From Deltaproteobacteria bacterium (GTDB lineage: Bacteria; Desulfobacterota; Desulfobacteria; Desulfobacterales; Desulfosarcinaceae), in NCBI GenBank assembly GCA_021824175.1, contig JAKALP010000003.1, positions 1-64,000 on the forward strand: a stretch of DNA of 64,000 nucleotides, in the 5' to 3' direction. Under the pieces are notes generated by a model. It worked only from the letters and a program-made list of their open reading frames with translations, had not been told where the DNA came from and did no database searches. The translations under genes and the position numbers were made by a program. Below are positions 61,745 to 64,000 of the stretch, piece by piece. Position 1 is the stretch's first letter; each line of letters starts with the position of its first letter.

Positions 61745-64000
61745 ATGAGCAACAAAGACTTCTTCACTATCTCCGGCCGTGAAAACGGTGCCCGCATCGA
61801 ATCCCGCCTGCTGGAAGAAAAAATTCAATCCGCCGTGGCCCAGGGGCATCGCCGCCTGACCATCGAAGCTTACGGCCAGCACGGCATTGGCGGCCGTTTG
61901 TGGAGCGCCGGGGATGATCAGGTCCACGTGCGCATTGAGGGTTCGGCTGGTCAGCGGGTAGGCGCCATGGGTTTTGCCAATACGCTGGTTGAAATAGCGG
62001 GTCCTGCTTCGGACGATGTGGGCTGGCTCAATGCCGGCGCCTCCATCGTGGTGCACGGCAACGCCGGCAATGGTGCGGCCAATGCCATGGCCCAGGGCAA
62101 AATTTTCGTGGACGGCAATATCGGCGCCCGGGGCATGACCATGACCAAGCACAACCCGCGCTTCAATCCTCCTGAATTATGGATTCGGGGATCGGTGGGC
62201 GACTATTTCGGCGAGTTCATGGCCGGCGGCATTGCGGTCATTTGCGGCCACGAACCCCAAAACCCCAAGAATGTTTTGGGTTACCGCCCCCTGGTGGGCA
62301 TGGTGGGTGGCAAGGTTTTTTTCCGGGGCCCGCACATGGGTTTCAGTCAAGCCGATGCCAAGCTGGTGCCCATCGAAGATGAGGATTGGCAGTGGCTCAT
62401 CAAGGGGTTGAGAAATTTCCTGACCCATATCCAGCAGCATGAATTGCTTTATACGCTGCTCACCCAGCGCGAGCAGTGGCAGTGCCTCAAGGCGCGCACA
62501 CCCCAGGAGCGGGGTGGCAAATCCAAGCGGGCCATGGCGGCTTTTCACAAAGAGGTGTGGGATCATGAATTGGGCAAAGGCGGCCTGGTGGGAGATCTGA
62601 CCAATCTGGACCGCAGCGTGATCCCGTGCATCGTGCAAGGCGAACTGCGCCGCTATGTGCCGGTCTGGGAAAACTACAAATTCAAAGCGCCCTGCGAAGC
62701 CACCTGCCCCACGGGCATTCCGGTCCAGCACCGCTGGCGCCTGGTGCGCGAAGGCCGGGTGGACGAAGCCGTGGACATGGCTTTGGCCTACACGCCCTTT
62801 CCAGCCACGGTGTGCGGTTATCTCTGCCCCAATCTGTGCATGCAGTCGTGCACCAAACAGTCAGCCTTCATGGCGCCGGTGGATGTGACCCAGCTGGGAC
62901 AGGCCAGCCTCAAAGCTAAAACACCCAAGCTGCCACCCCTGTCGGGCAAACGCGTGGCGATCATCGGCGGTGGTCCGGCCGGTCTCTCCATTGCCTGGCA
63001 ACTGCGCCTCAAGGGCCATGAAGCCGTGGTCTATGATACGGCCAAAAACCTGGGCGGTAAGATCGCGGCCTCTATTCCGGCCAGCCGCATTCCCAAGGAG
63101 GTGTTTGACAAGGAGATCAAGCGCATTGCCGAGGTGATCCCCCAGGTGCATCTGCAACAGCGCCTGAAAAAGTCCGAGGTGGATCAGCTCATCACCGATT
63201 TTGATATCACGGTGGTGGCGGCCGGGGCCCAGAAACCGCGTACTCTGCCCATCCCCGGCAAGGAGCGCATGACCACGGCCCTGGATTTTTTGGCGGCCGC
63301 TAAAAAAGGCAAGGTCAAGGTGGGTAAAAAGGTAGTGATCATCGGCGCCGGTAACGTGGGCTGCGATGTGGCCACCGAAGCCGCCCGCCTGGGCGCCGAG
63401 GATATCCTGCTGCTCGACGTGCAGCAACCGGCCTCTTTCGGCAAAGAACGCGAGGAGGCTGAAAAAGTGGGGGCCAAGTTCCGCTGGCCGGTCTTCACCC
63501 AGGCCATCGTTGCGGAGGGCGTACAGCTCGATACGGGCGAGGTCATTCCAGCCGACTCGGTCTTCATCTCCATCGGCGATGCGCCCGACCTGGAGTTTCT
63601 GCCCGATGATATCGCGGTGGAGCGCGGCTATGTTAAAGTCAATGCCGATTTTCAGACCTCCAACCGCAAGGTATTCGCCATCGGTGACGTGGTGCGACCG
63701 GGCTTGCTGACCGATGCCATTGGCGCGGGCCGGCGCGCGGCCCAGACCATCGATGACCTTCTGACCGGTAAACGGCCCACGGCCGATCCGCGCACCATCA
63801 TCGATATCAAACGGGTGCATCTGGAGTACTACGATCCCAGGATCGTGAGCTACGAAAACCTGGACCATTGCGGCAGCCAGTGCGCGTCGTGCGGCCAGTG
63901 CCGGGATTGCGGCATCTGCGTGGCCACATGCCCGGAGAACGCCATCAGCCGCACCCAGACCGATGACGGCCGCTTTGAGTATGTGGTTTCGGCCGAGCGC
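61745..64000 (+). CDS. Glutamate synthase GXGXG domain fused to NAD(P)H:FAD oxidoreductase and ferredoxin domain (partial)
   Basis: The ATG at 61745 has AGGAAC ahead. 752 codons are visible and the frame is open at the right edge. Residues of about 1-230 are the GltB alpha domain with repeated GXGXG-like turns (GQHGIGGRLW, AGASIVVHGNAGNG, GKIFVDGNIGARG). The second part is a GltD-like oxidoreductase: CEATCPTGIPVQHRW and CGYLCPNLCMQSC for Fe-S clusters, an FAD fold with GGGPAGLS, and an NAD(P)H fold with GAGNVGCDVATEAARLG. Near the edge a ferredoxin-like motif CASCGQCRDCGICVATCPENAI begins. It would deliver NAD(P)H electrons to the synthase subunit. The fusion is unusual compared with separate GltB and GltD but known in anaerobes. 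Confidence 0.92.
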   Translation, partial: MSNKDFFTISGRENGARIESRLLEEKIQSAVAQGHRRLTIEAYGQHGIGGRLWSAGDDQVHVRIEGSAGQRVGAMGFANTLVEIAGPASDDVGWLNAGASIVVHGNAGNGAANAMAQGKIFVDGNIGARGMTMTKHNPRFNPPELWIRGSVGDYFGEFMAGGIAVICGHEPQNPKNVLGYRPLVGMVGGKVFFRGPHMGFSQADAKLVPIEDEDWQWLIKGLRNFLTHIQQHELLYTLLTQREQWQCLKARTPQERGGKSKRAMAAFHKEVWDHELGKGGLVGDLTNLDRSVIPCIVQGELRRYVPVWENYKFKAPCEATCPTGIPVQHRWRLVREGRVDEAVDMALAYTPFPATVCGYLCPNLCMQSCTKQSAFMAPVDVTQLGQASLKAKTPKLPPLSGKRVAIIGGGPAGLSIAWQLRLKGHEAVVYDTAKNLGGKIAASIPASRIPKEVFDKEIKRIAEVIPQVHLQQRLKKSEVDQLITDFDITVVAAGAQKPRTLPIPGKERMTTALDFLAAAKKGKVKVGKKVVIIGAGNVGCDVATEAARLGAEDILLLDVQQPASFGKEREEAEKVGAKFRWPVFTQAIVAEGVQLDTGEVIPADSVFISIGDAPDLEFLPDDIAVERGYVKVNADFQTSNRKVFAIGDVVRPGLLTDAIGAGRRAAQTIDDLLTGKRPTADPRTIIDIKRVHLEYYDPRIVSYENLDHCGSQCASCGQCRDCGICVATCPENAISRTQTDDGRFEYVVSAER

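Overview
The window looks like chromosome of an anaerobic, high-GC, Gram-negative bacterium, most likely a Desulfobacterota (deltaproteobacterial) member. This is inferred from gene content only: a FadL-type outer-membrane porin, lipoproteins with MopE-type metal-binding repeats, a very long double-headed CoA-activase, PrsK/PrsR with a PEP-CTERM protein, an acyl-CoA carboxylase cluster with an AtuA-type protein, and a glutamate synthase split into three polypeptides. No rRNA, phage, IS transposase or CRISPR array was seen. One tRNA (Val-GAC) is present.

Left part (1-20.3 kb), almost all on the minus strand: two paralogous lipoproteins (one cut by the window edge, one with about 15 MopE-type repeats), a FadL-like porin, a 1370-residue lipoprotein of unknown function, a 1.4-kb AT-rich gap, a thiolase and an acyl-CoA ligase in one operon, a TetR regulator, a stand-alone polyketide-synthase-type acyltransferase, and a secreted protein of unknown function. 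Two nearly identical palindromes, each placed just downstream of a sigma-70-like -10 box, precede the ligase-thiolase operon and lie far upstream of the lipoprotein-FadL group. This suggests one regulator, perhaps the TetR protein, controls lipid uptake and activation.

Centre (20.9-31 kb): a plus-strand operon couples a FeeM-like N-acyltransferase fused to a PilZ (c-di-GMP receptor) domain with a WbpG-like PP-loop enzyme, an acyl-AMP ligase and a thioester-reductase-type dehydrogenase. I regard it as the best candidate for an undescribed biosynthetic system. It is followed by a hybrid histidine kinase and a periplasmic-sensor protein whose GGDEF domain has lost catalytic residues but kept its c-di-GMP inhibitory site.

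31-45.5 kb: the 1454-residue CoA-activase-like protein; the PrsK kinase, a PEP-CTERM protein with a clear sigma-54 promoter, and PrsR; a small lipoprotein, tRNA-Val, a MazG-like hydrolase; an inositol-phosphate synthase with a TIM-barrel isomerase; and a HEPN-MNT toxin-antitoxin pair.

45.5-64 kb: a minus-strand operon for carboxylation and oxidation of a branched acyl-CoA (carboxyltransferase, biotin carboxylase, biotin carrier, enoyl-CoA hydratase, AtuA-like protein, acyl-CoA dehydrogenase), a DUF599 membrane protein, two small secreted cysteine-rich proteins, GlnE, and divergently the three-part glutamate synthase, whose last gene runs off the right edge.

Scattered through the right half are intergenic inverted repeats whose arms are themselves short-period direct repeats. 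Their sequences differ but their architecture is the same, and they sit in front of start codons.
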